Notes: a model not told the origin generated them from the sequence alone. A stretch of 64,000 nucleotides of DNA from Pseudomonadota bacterium (GCA_018262195.1 JAGTRS010000011.1:62001-126000), one strand, 5' to 3'; numbered from the stretch's first letter, positions 37,161-45,923 are shown. Numbers and translations are program-made.

Positions 37161-39416
37161 TTATTTCCGGGTGATCGCCGGCTTCTTGGCGGGTTGCGAC
37201 TTGCGGGCACGCTGCGGGAGCAGGGCTGCCGGGTCGGCGATTTCGAGGCTGAAGGTCTTGATGCCGATGGTCAGTACTTCCTGACTGAGACCCATCGCCC
37301 AACCGGCCGCGATGGCAGCCAGCACGTTGGCGATGCTGGTCGGCAGCTTGGCCTTGCCGATGTAGGGCGCATCGACCAGACGGCAGAGACGGGTTTCATC
37401 GGTGCCGGAGCGCAGCACAATTCGGTTGTCGACCACGGTGACGCCGCGCTTGCCGGCCGCCAGATGGGCGACCAGTACCGGATTGGTCGGGTCGCAGGCA
37501 AAGAAGATTACTTCGCCATCACACAGTTCGGCAAAATCGGCGACCAGTTCATCTTCGGCATTCAGCACGGCATGGCCGTTCGGCAGCACGACATCGACCT
37601 GCGTCCGGTAGATCGAACGCGGCGTTGTGTAGTACTCGCCGCCGGTCGGCTGGACATCCCAGCGTGACAGGTCTTCGTCTTCCGGTACGATGTTGGTGAC
37701 GATGCCGACCGAGCAACGGTCGTAGGCCAAGCCTTCGCCAAGAATGACCTCGGCGCCGTTCTCGATCACGGCAGCTTGCGCGCCGCGGTTGAGCAGCAGG
37801 CGGCGACCGCCTTCCCAGTTGGCGGCACTGGTTTTCTGGACCTGGCGACGGGCGAGGAAAATCCCGTCGGAGCAGGCCAGGCCGCCATGCTGGCCGGAAA
37901 GATAGATCAGGTGGGCGACCAGCTTGGCAACGGTATTGCGGCCGTGGGTGCCGGTCACGCCGACGAGTGGAATGCGACCGCTTTCCTCGGGCGAAAACAG
38001 GTTGTCGACAATGGCCTGACCAACCGGGCGCGGCTTGCCGATGCCCGGCTTGATGTGCATCAGCAGGCTGGGGCCGGCATTGACTTCGACGATGGCGCCA
38101 CCCTGTTCGGCCAGCGGCTTCGAGACATCCTTGCAGACCAGGTCGATGCCGGCGATGTCGAGACCTACCACACGGGCGGCCAGCGACGCGACCGCGGCGG
38201 TATCGGGATGGACTTCGTCGGTGCAGTCGAAAGCGTGGTTGGCGTTGCGCTGGATCAGCACTTCACGGCCCTTGGCCGGGACGCTGTCGGCATCCAGTTT
38301 CTGGCGCTCGAGTTCCATCTTGGCAGCCGTGTCGATCTTGATGATCGACAGCGGGTGCAGTTCGGTGGTGCCGCGGCGCGGGTCGGTATTGACCTGGGTG
38401 GCGATCAGTTCAAGAACTGTCGATTTGCCGTCGCCGGTCACGGTGATCAGGTCGCTGCGGTTGGCGGCGACCAGCTTGCCACCAACGATCAGCAGGCGGT
38501 GTTCGATGCCCTGGATCGAGCGCTCGACCAGCACGCCGGAGCCTTCCTCGATGGAGATGGCGTAAGCCTTGGCGACTTCTTCCTTGCTCATCAGGTCGAT
38601 GAACACGCCGCGGCCGTGGTTGCCATCGGTCGGTTTGACGACGACCGGGAAACCGATGTCTTCGGCTGCTTCGCCGGCATCCTCGGCGCTGTCGACTTCG
38701 CGGCCTTCCGGTACCGGCACGCCGACCGAGGAGATCAGCTCCTTGGTCAGGTCCTTGTCCCGCGAAATGGTTTCAGCAATGGCGCTGGTCTGGTCGGTTT
38801 CGGCCGTCCAGATGCGGCGCATCGCGGCGCCGTAGCCAAGCTGGACGAGGTTGCCGTCGTCGAGCAGGCGGATGTGAGGAATCTTGCGGGCTTCAGCGGC
38901 ATTGACGATGGCAGCAGTCGACGGGCCAAGATATTTGCGGTCAACCCGGCGGCGCAGCGGCCTGATCGCTTCTTCAAGATCGAAAGGTTCGTCCTTGATG
39001 GCGGCCAGCAGCAGTTCGCGGCCGGTGTCGAGCGCCAGGCGGGTGCATTCTTCGTGAAAATTGCTGACCACCAGCTTGTAGACGCCACGGGTGGTTGTCT
39101 CGCGGGTCCGGCCGAAGCCGTCAGGCAAACCGGCCAGCGTCATCAATTCGAGGACCACATGCTCAAGGATGTGACCAGGCCAGGTGCCTTCCTTCAGTCG
39201 CTGCAGGAAGCCGCCGCGTACGTCGTAGTTGCAGCGATGCTCAATCAGCCCGGGGAGCCAGGCTGAGAGGCGTTCGTAAAGGCCGGGGATCTTGTCAGAA
39301 GGGAAGTCTTCGAGTTCGCCGATGTCGATCCAGGTTTCGATCGAAGGCGGGTAGGTCCAGATACTCGGGCCACGCAGGGAAATCGTGTCCCGGAAAATGA
39401 TGTCCTTTTTCTTCAT
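37161..39416 (-). CDS. cphA': Second cyanophycin synthetase, CphA'/CphA2-like
   Basis: A 751-residue homologue of CphA. The N-domain has an intact His82-Ile-Leu-Glu85-His86 motif. The ATP-grasp domain (about 165-470, Val-Val-Lys-Pro-Thr-Asp-Gly-Asn-His-Gly-Arg-Gly) appears complete. The Mur-ligase P-loop is degenerate: Gly-Thr-His-Gly-Arg-Asn-Thr at residues 489-495 lacks the catalytic Lys-Thr. The C-terminus is about 100 residues shorter than in CphA and ends in a Lys/Pro-rich tail. Loss of one ATP site and C-terminal shortening recall cyanobacterial CphA2, which polymerises beta-Asp-Arg dipeptides. It is the first gene of the cphA'-cphA pair. Confidence 0.93.
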   Translation of the reverse strand: MKKKDIIFRDTISLRGPSIWTYPPSIETWIDIGELEDFPSDKIPGLYERLSAWLPGLIEHRCNYDVRGGFLQRLKEGTWPGHILEHVVLELMTLAGLPDGFGRTRETTTRGVYKLVVSNFHEECTRLALDTGRELLLAAIKDEPFDLEEAIRPLRRRVDRKYLGPSTAAIVNAAEARKIPHIRLLDDGNLVQLGYGAAMRRIWTAETDQTSAIAETISRDKDLTKELISSVGVPVPEGREVDSAEDAGEAAEDIGFPVVVKPTDGNHGRGVFIDLMSKEEVAKAYAISIEEGSGVLVERSIQGIEHRLLIVGGKLVAANRSDLITVTGDGKSTVLELIATQVNTDPRRGTTELHPLSIIKIDTAAKMELERQKLDADSVPAKGREVLIQRNANHAFDCTDEVHPDTAAVASLAARVVGLDIAGIDLVCKDVSKPLAEQGGAIVEVNAGPSLLMHIKPGIGKPRPVGQAIVDNLFSPEESGRIPLVGVTGTHGRNTVAKLVAHLIYLSGQHGGLACSDGIFLARRQVQKTSAANWEGGRRLLLNRGAQAAVIENGAEVILGEGLAYDRCSVGIVTNIVPEDEDLSRWDVQPTGGEYYTTPRSIYRTQVDVVLPNGHAVLNAEDELVADFAELCDGEVIFFACDPTNPVLVAHLAAGKRGVTVVDNRIVLRSGTDETRLCRLVDAPYIGKAKLPTSIANVLAAIAAGWAMGLSQEVLTIGIKTFSLEIADPAALLPQRARKSQPAKKPAITRK

Positions 39417-39547
39417 GCTCTTGGCTAGGGCTCCAGTGGCCGGCAGTGATGAATGTTCTGTTTCAGCATTATTAACGCTTTCGCGTCGTTTGCGGCTGAC
39501 CGCTGTGCAAAATTGTCACACTTCTGCACAGGCTGTTACACAAGGAT

Positions 39548-40018
39548 TTACAGGAAACGGTCGAGTAGCTTCCGGCTGTTGCGATCGAGTTGGCTCAGGT
39601 CGCGGACGAGAAACTGAATGCCGTTGGCGTCGGCGATCAGCAGGCGTGTCTGGCTCAGGCGACGGATGTCTTCCTCACCCTTCAGAACCAGTTCGGCCTG
39701 GCCGCGATTGGTGAGCAGTTGCCAGGTACTCGGGCAGGCAAAACTGGAGACCGCCTCAATGCGCTCGATTTCCGGCACGAATTCGCGGCTGGCCAGGTCG
39801 GCTTCTATCAGTTGGGCGATTGCAGGCGGCAGATCGGCCAGATTCTCGATCCACGCAACTTCGTGGCCTTCGTAATTGACCAGTGACAGCCCTTCGTCGG
39901 GAGCGGCGATCGGGAAGGCCCGCACCGGGGTGACGCCTTCGTGAATATCGCCGTTTGGGGCGGTCAACACGAGTCGGCCGAAGCTGTCGCGTTGCAGTTG
40001 GAAATTGGCGTTCGACAT
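39548..40018 (-). CDS. Cyanophycin-associated DUF1854 protein
   Basis: A 156-residue cytoplasmic protein. The pattern Leu-Val-Leu-Thr-Ala-Pro-Asn-Gly near the N-terminus, Val-Arg-Ala-Phe-Pro-Ile-Ala-Ala-Pro-Asp-Glu-Gly-Leu-Ser-Leu, and the late Val-Arg-Asp-Leu-Ser-Gln-Leu-Asp match the DUF1854 family, which is repeatedly found beside cyanophycin synthetase genes. Its function is unknown. It starts five bases after the ABC exporter stop (start chosen at 40018) and is followed by a 131-base gap before cphA'. Confidence 0.87.
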   Translation of the reverse strand: MSNANFQLQRDSFGRLVLTAPNGDIHEGVTPVRAFPIAAPDEGLSLVNYEGHEVAWIENLADLPPAIAQLIEADLASREFVPEIERIEAVSSFACPSTWQLLTNRGQAELVLKGEEDIRRLSQTRLLIADANGIQFLVRDLSQLDRNSRKLLDRFL

Positions 40019-40022
40019 GGAC

Positions 40023-42317
40023 TTATTCCGCATGAGTTTTAGGCTGGCTGGTCGTGCGCGGCAGCATGGGTTCGGTGTCTACGTTGCGGGCCTGAGCCTG
40101 GTAGAGCTTGTAGTAATGGCCTTCGACGGCCATCAACTGATCGTGGTTGCCGATCTCGACAATCTTGCCTCTATCCATGACGACCAGCCGGTCGGCCTTG
40201 CGCAGCGTGCTCAGGCGGTGGGCGATGGCGATGGTGGTACGGCCCTTGACCAGATTGTCGAGCGCCTTCTGGATTTCCTTCTCGGTCTCGGTGTCGACCG
40301 CCGAGGTCGCTTCGTCGAGGATCAGGATGCGCGGGTCGATCAGCAGGGCGCGGGCGATGGAAATGCGCTGGCGCTCGCCGCCGGACAGGCCCTGACCGCG
40401 CTCGCCGACCAGCGAATCGTAGCCGTGCGGCAGGCGCAGGATGAACTCGTGGGCGTGGGCCGCGCGGGCGGCGGCAATGATTTCCTGACGCGTCGCATTC
40501 GGCTTGCCGTAGGCGATGTTGTCGGCGATGGTGCCGAAGAACAGGAAGGGCTCCTGCAGCACGAGGCCGATGTGCTGGCGGAATTCGGCGACCGGCACCG
40601 AGCGGACATCGACGCCGTCGATCAGCACCTGACCTTCGGAGACGTCATAGAAGCGGCAGATCAGATTGACCAGCGTCGATTTGCCGGAGCCGGAATGGCC
40701 GACCAGGCCGATCATTTCGCCGGGCTGGATGACCAGATCGACATCGCGGGTGACGGAGCGGGTGCCGTAGCGGAAGCTGGCTTTTTTCAGTTCCAGCTGA
40801 CCGGTGACCTTGGACAGATGCACCGGGTTGGTCGGTTCGGGCACGCTGGAAACGTGATCGAGAATGTCGAAGATGCGCTTGGTGCTCGACGCGGCGCGCT
40901 GGGTGGCCGAGACGATGCGGCTCATCGAATCGAGGCGGGTGTAGAAGCGGCCGATGTAGGCGAGGAAGGCGGTGAGTACGCCGACCGAGCTGTTGCCCTT
41001 GGAAATCTGCCAGATGCCGAAGACCCAGACGACGAGCAGGCCGACTTCGGTGAGCAGGGTCACGGTGGGGGTGAATACCGACCAGGTCTTGTTCAGCTTG
41101 TCGTTCATCTGCAGGTTGTGCTCGTTGGCGGCGCGGAAGCGGTCAGCCTCGCGCTTTTCCTGAGCGAAGGCCTTGACGACGCGGATGCCGGGGATGGTGT
41201 CGGCCAGCACGTTGGTCACTTCGGCCCAGACGCGGTCGATCTTCTCGAAACCGGTGCGCAGCTTCTCGCGGACGAAATGGATCAGCCAGCCAATGATCGG
41301 CAGCGGCAGCAGGGTGACCAGCGCCAGCCACGGGTTGATCGAGAACAGGATGACGGCCGTCATCGTGATCATCAGCACGTCGGTGGCGAAATTGAGCAGA
41401 TCGAGCGAGAGGAAGATGTTGATGCGGTCGGTTTCATTGCCGATCCGCGCCATCAGGTCGCCGGTCCGCTTGCCACCGAAATATTCCAGCGAGAGTCCCA
41501 TCAGGTGTTCGTAGGTGGTGGTCCGCAGGTCGCGGCCCATGCGCTCGGAAACCAGCGACAGGATGTAGGTGCGGATCCAGCCCAGGCCCCAGGCCAGCAA
41601 GGCGGCACCGAACAGGCCGCCGAGGTACATTGAGACCAGCGGCCAGTTGATCGGCTTGCCGTTCTGGAACGGGATCAGCACGTTGTCCATCAGCGGCATG
41701 GTCAGGTAGGGCGGAACCAGCTGGGCAGCGGTCGAGGCCAGGGTCAGCAGGAAGCCGGTGAGCAGTTGCCAGCGATAGGGGCGGGCGAAACGCCAGAGAC
41801 GGAACAGGGTCCAGGTCGACGGGGCGACGGTGGCTTCGCGGTTGCAGATCGGGCACTCGTCTTCACCCGGCGGCAAGGGCGCCTTGCATTTCGGGCAGCA
41901 ATCGTCAGTGGCACGCTGAACGGGCTGGCCGGAAACGACGCTGTCGCGGTTGAGGTCGAACTCGCTGATGACGCGCAAGGCGGCTAGATTCTTGGCCAGC
42001 GTGTATCGCCAAGTGGCCAGTTGGCCCTTTTCGTCGATCAATTCCAGTGCGCCGACACCGGCGTGGTCATGGTGATTCAGCGTCAGACCGCCACGCAGGG
42101 GCCATTCCTGCCAGTTTGTCTCGCCGGCTGCCTGGGCGAGCAGGCGTCGATTGGTCACCAGGACCAGGCCATTGGAGAACTTCAGGCGGTTATCGAGGTC
42201 GATTTCCAGCCAGGCCTGGACGTGTTCACCTTCAGTCAACCGGGATTCAACGTCGGCAGACCAGCGGCCGGGGATTGCCGGCTCGATGCCGGCGATATTT
42301 TGCACGTTCGATGTCAT
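40023..42317 (-). CDS. Cyanophycin-associated ABC exporter with PH-like and zinc-ribbon N-terminus
   Basis: A 764-residue half-transporter of the exporter type. Residues about 1-125 form an extra domain of mixed strands resembling bacterial PH-like modules. Next comes a double-Cys zinc ribbon (Cys-Cys-Pro-Lys-Cys and Cys-Pro-Ile-Cys, about residues 145-165), then six membrane helices (about 185-480) and an ABC domain. The ABC domain has Walker A Gly-His-Ser-Gly-Ser-Gly-Lys-Ser-Thr, signature Leu-Ser-Gly-Gly-Glu-Arg-Gln, Walker B Ile-Leu-Ile-Leu-Asp-Glu-Ala and the switch His in Ala-His-Arg-Leu-Ser. The substrate is unknown. The long upstream reading into the nirJ region is rejected; the Met at 42317 is the start. 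Divergent from nirJ. Confidence 0.9.
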   Translation of the reverse strand: MTSNVQNIAGIEPAIPGRWSADVESRLTEGEHVQAWLEIDLDNRLKFSNGLVLVTNRRLLAQAAGETNWQEWPLRGGLTLNHHDHAGVGALELIDEKGQLATWRYTLAKNLAALRVISEFDLNRDSVVSGQPVQRATDDCCPKCKAPLPPGEDECPICNREATVAPSTWTLFRLWRFARPYRWQLLTGFLLTLASTAAQLVPPYLTMPLMDNVLIPFQNGKPINWPLVSMYLGGLFGAALLAWGLGWIRTYILSLVSERMGRDLRTTTYEHLMGLSLEYFGGKRTGDLMARIGNETDRINIFLSLDLLNFATDVLMITMTAVILFSINPWLALVTLLPLPIIGWLIHFVREKLRTGFEKIDRVWAEVTNVLADTIPGIRVVKAFAQEKREADRFRAANEHNLQMNDKLNKTWSVFTPTVTLLTEVGLLVVWVFGIWQISKGNSSVGVLTAFLAYIGRFYTRLDSMSRIVSATQRAASSTKRIFDILDHVSSVPEPTNPVHLSKVTGQLELKKASFRYGTRSVTRDVDLVIQPGEMIGLVGHSGSGKSTLVNLICRFYDVSEGQVLIDGVDVRSVPVAEFRQHIGLVLQEPFLFFGTIADNIAYGKPNATRQEIIAAARAAHAHEFILRLPHGYDSLVGERGQGLSGGERQRISIARALLIDPRILILDEATSAVDTETEKEIQKALDNLVKGRTTIAIAHRLSTLRKADRLVVMDRGKIVEIGNHDQLMAVEGHYYKLYQAQARNVDTEPMLPRTTSQPKTHAE

Positions 42318-42500
42318 CAGGAAAGTATACCGCAATGGGTGTCTTCTCCTTGTAACGACGAGGGCTCTGTTCCGTTGTCTTGCGGTTTGTGTCTGTGCTA
42401 CCTGTCGTCTATTGTGCTGCGGGGCCCGTCGAGCGCTTGTCGGCCTTATCGGGAATGGCCAGGTTCTTTTTTCGAGGGGCGGTTCAACGGGGGGATTCCG

Positions 42501-42514
42501 TTGATACACGTCAA
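42501..42514 (+). promoter_or_regulatory. FNR/ANR/DNR-type binding site between nirJ and the ABC exporter
   Basis: TTGAT-ACAC-GTCAA matches the consensus TTGAT-N4-ATCAA at nine of ten positions. It ends 55 bases before the nirJ ATG and lies 183 bases upstream of the divergent ABC exporter start, so it could affect both. Confidence 0.8.
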
Positions 42515-42569
42515 GGCTCAGCAGCTTTGCTTGCGTTGCAATACGTCGGACTTTCCACGAGGGTATTTC

Positions 42570-43709
42570 ATGTTCCGTATCTCGCAGTACATGGCCGAAA
42601 TTGCCGAGCCAACGCCGCTCGGCCCCAAGCGTAATCCGCCCGGCCCGGTGGTGATCTGGAACCTGATCCGCCGCTGCAACCTGACATGCAAGCATTGCTA
42701 TTCAATTTCAGCGGATACCAATTTTCCCGGTGAACTGACGACCGAGCAGGTCTATTCGGTGATGGATGACCTCCGTGATTTCAAGGTGCCGGTGCTCATC
42801 CTGTCCGGTGGCGAACCGCTGCTGCGGCCGGATATTTACGACATCGCCAAGCGCGCCAAGGCCAAGGGATTTTACGTCGGGCTGTCGTCGAACGGCACGC
42901 TGATCGACGAAAACAACATCGGCAAGATTGCCGAGTGCGATTTCAACTACGTCGGCGTTTCACTCGACGGTATCCGCGAAACGCACGACAAGTTCCGCCG
43001 TATGGATGGCGCGTTCGAGGCGTCGCTGAAAGGCATCCGCCTGTGCCGCGACCTCGGTCTTAAGATCGGTGTTCGCTTCACGATGACACAGGACAATGCC
43101 CATGACCTGCCCGGCCTGCTCAAGCTGGTTGAGGACGAAGGCATTGACCGCTTCTATTTCTCGCATCTCAACTATGCCGGCCGCGGCAACAAGAATCGCA
43201 AGGACGACGCCCAGCACCAGCTCACACGTTGGGCGATGGACCTGCTGTTCGATACCTGTTGGGAATACCAGCAGCGAGGCCTCAACAAGGAATTCACGAC
43301 CGGCAACAACGATGCCGACGGCGTCTATTTTCTGCACTGGGTGCGTCGGCGCTTCCCGGACAAGGCGGCGCATGTCGAGGCCAAGCTGCGCCAGTGGGGC
43401 GGTAATTCGTCGGGCGTCAATGTGGCCAACATCGACAATCTCGGCAACGTGCATCCGGACACCATGTGGTGGCACCACAACCTCGGCAACGTCAAGGATC
43501 GGCCGTTTTCGCAAATCTGGCCGGATACCTCGGATCCCCTGATGGCCGGCCTCAAGCAGCACCCGCGGGCGGTCAAGGGGCGCTGCGGCGAATGTGCCTA
43601 TCTGCAGATCTGTAACGGCAATACCCGGGTTCGCGCCCAGCAGATGACCGGCGACGCCTGGGCCGAAGACCCGGGTTGCTACCTTTCTGATGAGGAAATC
43701 GGCGTATGA
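42570..43709 (+). CDS. nirJ: Heme d1 biosynthesis radical SAM protein NirJ
   Basis: Radical SAM enzyme that removes the propionate side chains of didecarboxysiroheme during heme d1 synthesis. The 379-residue protein begins with the NirJ-type Met-Phe-Arg-Ile-Ser-Gln-Tyr-Met-Ala-Glu. It carries the SAM cluster motif Cys36-Asn-Leu-Thr-Cys40-Lys-His-Cys43 and a C-terminal SPASM-like Cys cluster (Cys-Gly-Glu-Cys-Ala-Tyr-Leu-Gln-Ile-Cys, then a last Cys near the end) for an auxiliary Fe-S centre. A start far upstream at 42021 is excluded because it would run through the ABC exporter gene. The stop overlaps the nirN start (ATGA). Confidence 0.96.
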   Translation: MFRISQYMAEIAEPTPLGPKRNPPGPVVIWNLIRRCNLTCKHCYSISADTNFPGELTTEQVYSVMDDLRDFKVPVLILSGGEPLLRPDIYDIAKRAKAKGFYVGLSSNGTLIDENNIGKIAECDFNYVGVSLDGIRETHDKFRRMDGAFEASLKGIRLCRDLGLKIGVRFTMTQDNAHDLPGLLKLVEDEGIDRFYFSHLNYAGRGNKNRKDDAQHQLTRWAMDLLFDTCWEYQQRGLNKEFTTGNNDADGVYFLHWVRRRFPDKAAHVEAKLRQWGGNSSGVNVANIDNLGNVHPDTMWWHHNLGNVKDRPFSQIWPDTSDPLMAGLKQHPRAVKGRCGECAYLQICNGNTRVRAQQMTGDAWAEDPGCYLSDEEIGV

Positions 43710-45292
43710 ACTGGAGCATCCTGATCCCGGCCGGCTTTGCTGCCTGTACGCTCATGATGATGGCTGATCTGGCGCAGGCTGCCGACGCGCCGGGGGCCTA
43801 CAAGGAACATTGCGCTGCCTGCCACGGCGAGGCTCGGCTCGGCGGTATCGGCCCGGCGCTGATCCCGGAAAACCTGGCCCGGCTGCGCAAGCCGGAAGCC
43901 GAAAAGGTCATCAAGGAGGGACGCCCGGCGACCCAGATGCTGGGCTTTGGCGACAAGCTGTCCAGCGAAGAAATCAAGGCGCTGGTCGACTACGCCTACA
44001 CGCCGATCAAGCCGATGCCGGCCTGGGGCGAGAGGGAAATCAGTGCCTCGCGCATCGTCTATGAAAAGCAGCCCTTGCCGGATAAGCCGGTGTTCAAGGC
44101 TGACCCGATGAACCTGTTCGTCGTGGTCGAGAGCGGTGACCACCACGTTTCCATTCTCGACGGCGATAAGCTGGAACCGATCCACCGTTTCCAGTCGCGC
44201 TTCGCCCTGCATGGCGGGCCGAAATTCACGCCGGACGGGCGGTTTGTCTTCTTCGCCTCGCGTGACGGCTGGATCACCAAATTCGATCTGTGGAATCTGA
44301 AAGTGATCGCCGAGGTGCGCGCCGGTATCAACACCCGCAACGCGGCGGTGTCCGGCGACGGCAAGTGGGTGGCGGTGGCCAATTACCTGCCGCACAGCCT
44401 TGTCATCCTCGACGCCGATCTGAACCTGAAGAAAATCCTACCGGTGGCCGACAAGGACGGCAAGACGACCTCCCGTGTTTCAGCGGTCTACGACGCCTCG
44501 CCGCGCCAGAGCTTCGTTGCCGCGCTGAAAGACGTGAAAGAAGTCTGGGAAGTCTCATACAACCCGAAGGCCGACGATATCCCGACCGGCATGATTCACG
44601 ACTTCAAATACAAGGAGGGCTACTTCGTTCCGGGCTTCCTCAACCCGCAGCGCACGCAGCTCGACGACTACCTCGACGACTTCTACTTCACGCAGGGATA
44701 CGACGAGGTGATGGGCGCTTCGCGCAACGATGCCAAGGCCGCGGTGACCGGCCAGGTGGTCAATCTCGATGCGCGCAAGAAAATCGCCGACCTCCAGCTA
44801 CCCGGCATGCCGCACTTGGGCTCCGGCATCAGTTGGACATGGAAGGATGAGACCGGGCAAGGCAAGACCGTGATGGCAACGCCGAACCTGAACGAAGGCC
44901 TGATCAGCATCATCGACATGAAAACCTGGCAGACCATCAAGCAGATCAAGACCCGCGGCCCCGGCTTTTTCATGCGCAGCCACGAAAACAGCCGCTACGC
45001 GTGGACCGATTCGATGATGAGCAAGGAGTTCAAGGACACCATGCAGATCATCGACAAGGAAAAACTGGAAGTTGTCGCCGAACTGAAGCCAGAACCGGGC
45101 AAGACCTTCGCGCACGTCGAGTTCACCAAGGATGGCAAGTATGTGCTGGCCAGCCTGTGGGACATGGATGGCGCACTGATCATCTACGACGCGGTGACGC
45201 TGAAGGAAGTGAAGCGTCTGCCCATGAAGAAGCCAGTCGGCAAGTACAACGTCTGGAACAAGATTACCAAGTCCGAAGGTACAAGCCACTAA
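43706..45292 (+). CDS. nirN: Dihydro-heme d1 dehydrogenase NirN
   Basis: Periplasmic NirS paralogue of 528 residues that introduces the acrylate double bond of heme d1, the last known step. A signal peptide (about residues 1-25) precedes a c-heme domain with Cys36-Ala-Ala-Cys39-His40, then an eight-bladed propeller with repeated Asp-Gly-Arg/Lys blades. The NirS catalytic Phe-Leu-His-Asp-Gly-Gly motif is absent, as expected for NirN. The C-terminus Pro-Val-Gly-Lys-Tyr-Asn-Val-Trp-Asn-Lys matches the end of the cd1 propeller. Coupled to nirJ by a four-base overlap. Confidence 0.95.
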   Translation: MNWSILIPAGFAACTLMMMADLAQAADAPGAYKEHCAACHGEARLGGIGPALIPENLARLRKPEAEKVIKEGRPATQMLGFGDKLSSEEIKALVDYAYTPIKPMPAWGEREISASRIVYEKQPLPDKPVFKADPMNLFVVVESGDHHVSILDGDKLEPIHRFQSRFALHGGPKFTPDGRFVFFASRDGWITKFDLWNLKVIAEVRAGINTRNAAVSGDGKWVAVANYLPHSLVILDADLNLKKILPVADKDGKTTSRVSAVYDASPRQSFVAALKDVKEVWEVSYNPKADDIPTGMIHDFKYKEGYFVPGFLNPQRTQLDDYLDDFYFTQGYDEVMGASRNDAKAAVTGQVVNLDARKKIADLQLPGMPHLGSGISWTWKDETGQGKTVMATPNLNEGLISIIDMKTWQTIKQIKTRGPGFFMRSHENSRYAWTDSMMSKEFKDTMQIIDKEKLEVVAELKPEPGKTFAHVEFTKDGKYVLASLWDMDGALIIYDAVTLKEVKRLPMKKPVGKYNVWNKITKSEGTSH

Positions 45293-45400
45293 GCAGAACT
45301 TTAAATTTGGGTGGAATTTCCGGCTTACTGTAAGTCCAGCACTTGTTTCTAGGGTCTTGGCGCGCAAGAAGATCGCTGCCTGACTCCGTTTTGTTTAGCA

Positions 45401-45430
45401 AAAGCCCCGGCGTTTGTCCGGGGCTTTTTT
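45401..45430 (+). terminator. Intrinsic terminator of the nirJ-nirN transcript
   Basis: AAAGCCCCGG and CCGGGGCTTT form a ten-base stem with a seven-base loop, followed by a T-run to 45430. It lies 109 bases after the nirN stop and just before the convergent lipoprotein gene. Confidence 0.88.
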
Positions 45431-45449
45431 ACGCCGGCAATGCGGGTGT

Positions 45450-45923
45450 TCAGTAGCGGCGGACGGCGCCGCCATTATCGATGTGCAGGCGGTCGCCGAT
45501 GCGCAGATCGACAAAGTCAGTGTTCTGGATCAAGGTCTGGTAGCTGCCGTTTTCCATGCGGATGATGAGCCGGAACCGGTCGCCCTGCGGCTGGTTGGCC
45601 TTTTCGATCTGATGCCCGATCAGGGCGCCACCCGCCACGCCGATGACTGTGGCTGCGGTGTTGCCATTGCCTTCACCGACCTGATGGCCGATCAGCCCGC
45701 CGATCACGGCCCCGGCAATGGCGCCGACGCCAATCCCGTTGTTTTGCTCGGGGCGAATCACATCGATGGCATAAACCGAGCCGTAGCCGGGATACAGGTC
45801 ACGTGATTGGGCGATGGGCGGGTAGTCCCGCTCCCATCCTGGCCCATACATCGGTGTGCAGCCGCCGAGAGTGAGGGCGCAGGCAAGGCCTAGCGCCGCT
45901 GCGGAAAATCTCAATGCATTCAC
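45450..45923 (-). CDS. Glycine-zipper outer-membrane lipoprotein
   Basis: A lipoprotein of about 157 residues with lipobox Leu-Gly-Gly-Cys. The central part holds a glycine zipper 2TM segment (Gly-Ala-Ile-Ala-Gly-Ala-Val-Ile-Gly-Gly-Leu-Ile-Gly-His, then a second Gly-Val-Ala-Gly-Gly-Ala-Leu-Ile-Gly-His). A small beta domain typical of SlyB/PcP-type proteins follows. The strong ribosome site GGAGG lies eight bases before a GTG at 45923 but only two bases from an in-frame ATG at 45929, so I favour the GTG start. A role in outer-membrane integrity is the usual inference for the family. Confidence 0.85.
   Translation of the reverse strand: MNALRFSAAALGLACALTLGGCTPMYGPGWERDYPPIAQSRDLYPGYGSVYAIDVIRPEQNNGIGVGAIAGAVIGGLIGHQVGEGNGNTAATVIGVAGGALIGHQIEKANQPQGDRFRLIIRMENGSYQTLIQNTDFVDLRIGDRLHIDNGGAVRRY

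Noticed and set aside
35439-37667. A 742-codon open frame on the plus strand across the cyanophycin genes, and similar long antisense frames elsewhere (e.g. 37776-39266, 40005-41633).
   Set aside because: These are GC-rich antisense shadows of conserved genes. They have no ribosome sites, show low-complexity Asp/Gly/Val composition and match no family.
39480-39545. A CRP-like TGTG...TCACA sequence upstream of cphA'.
   Set aside because: The spacer is one base too long for the CRP consensus and the outer positions do not match.
42021-42569. The nirJ reading frame is open from 42021.
   Set aside because: This part runs antisense through the ABC exporter 5' region. The known NirJ N-terminus begins at 42570.
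42318-42695. The ABC exporter reading frame extends 126 codons further upstream, to 42695.
   Set aside because: That extension overlaps nirJ and its FNR-type site, is Arg-rich shadow sequence, and lacks family resemblance. The Met at 42317 fits.
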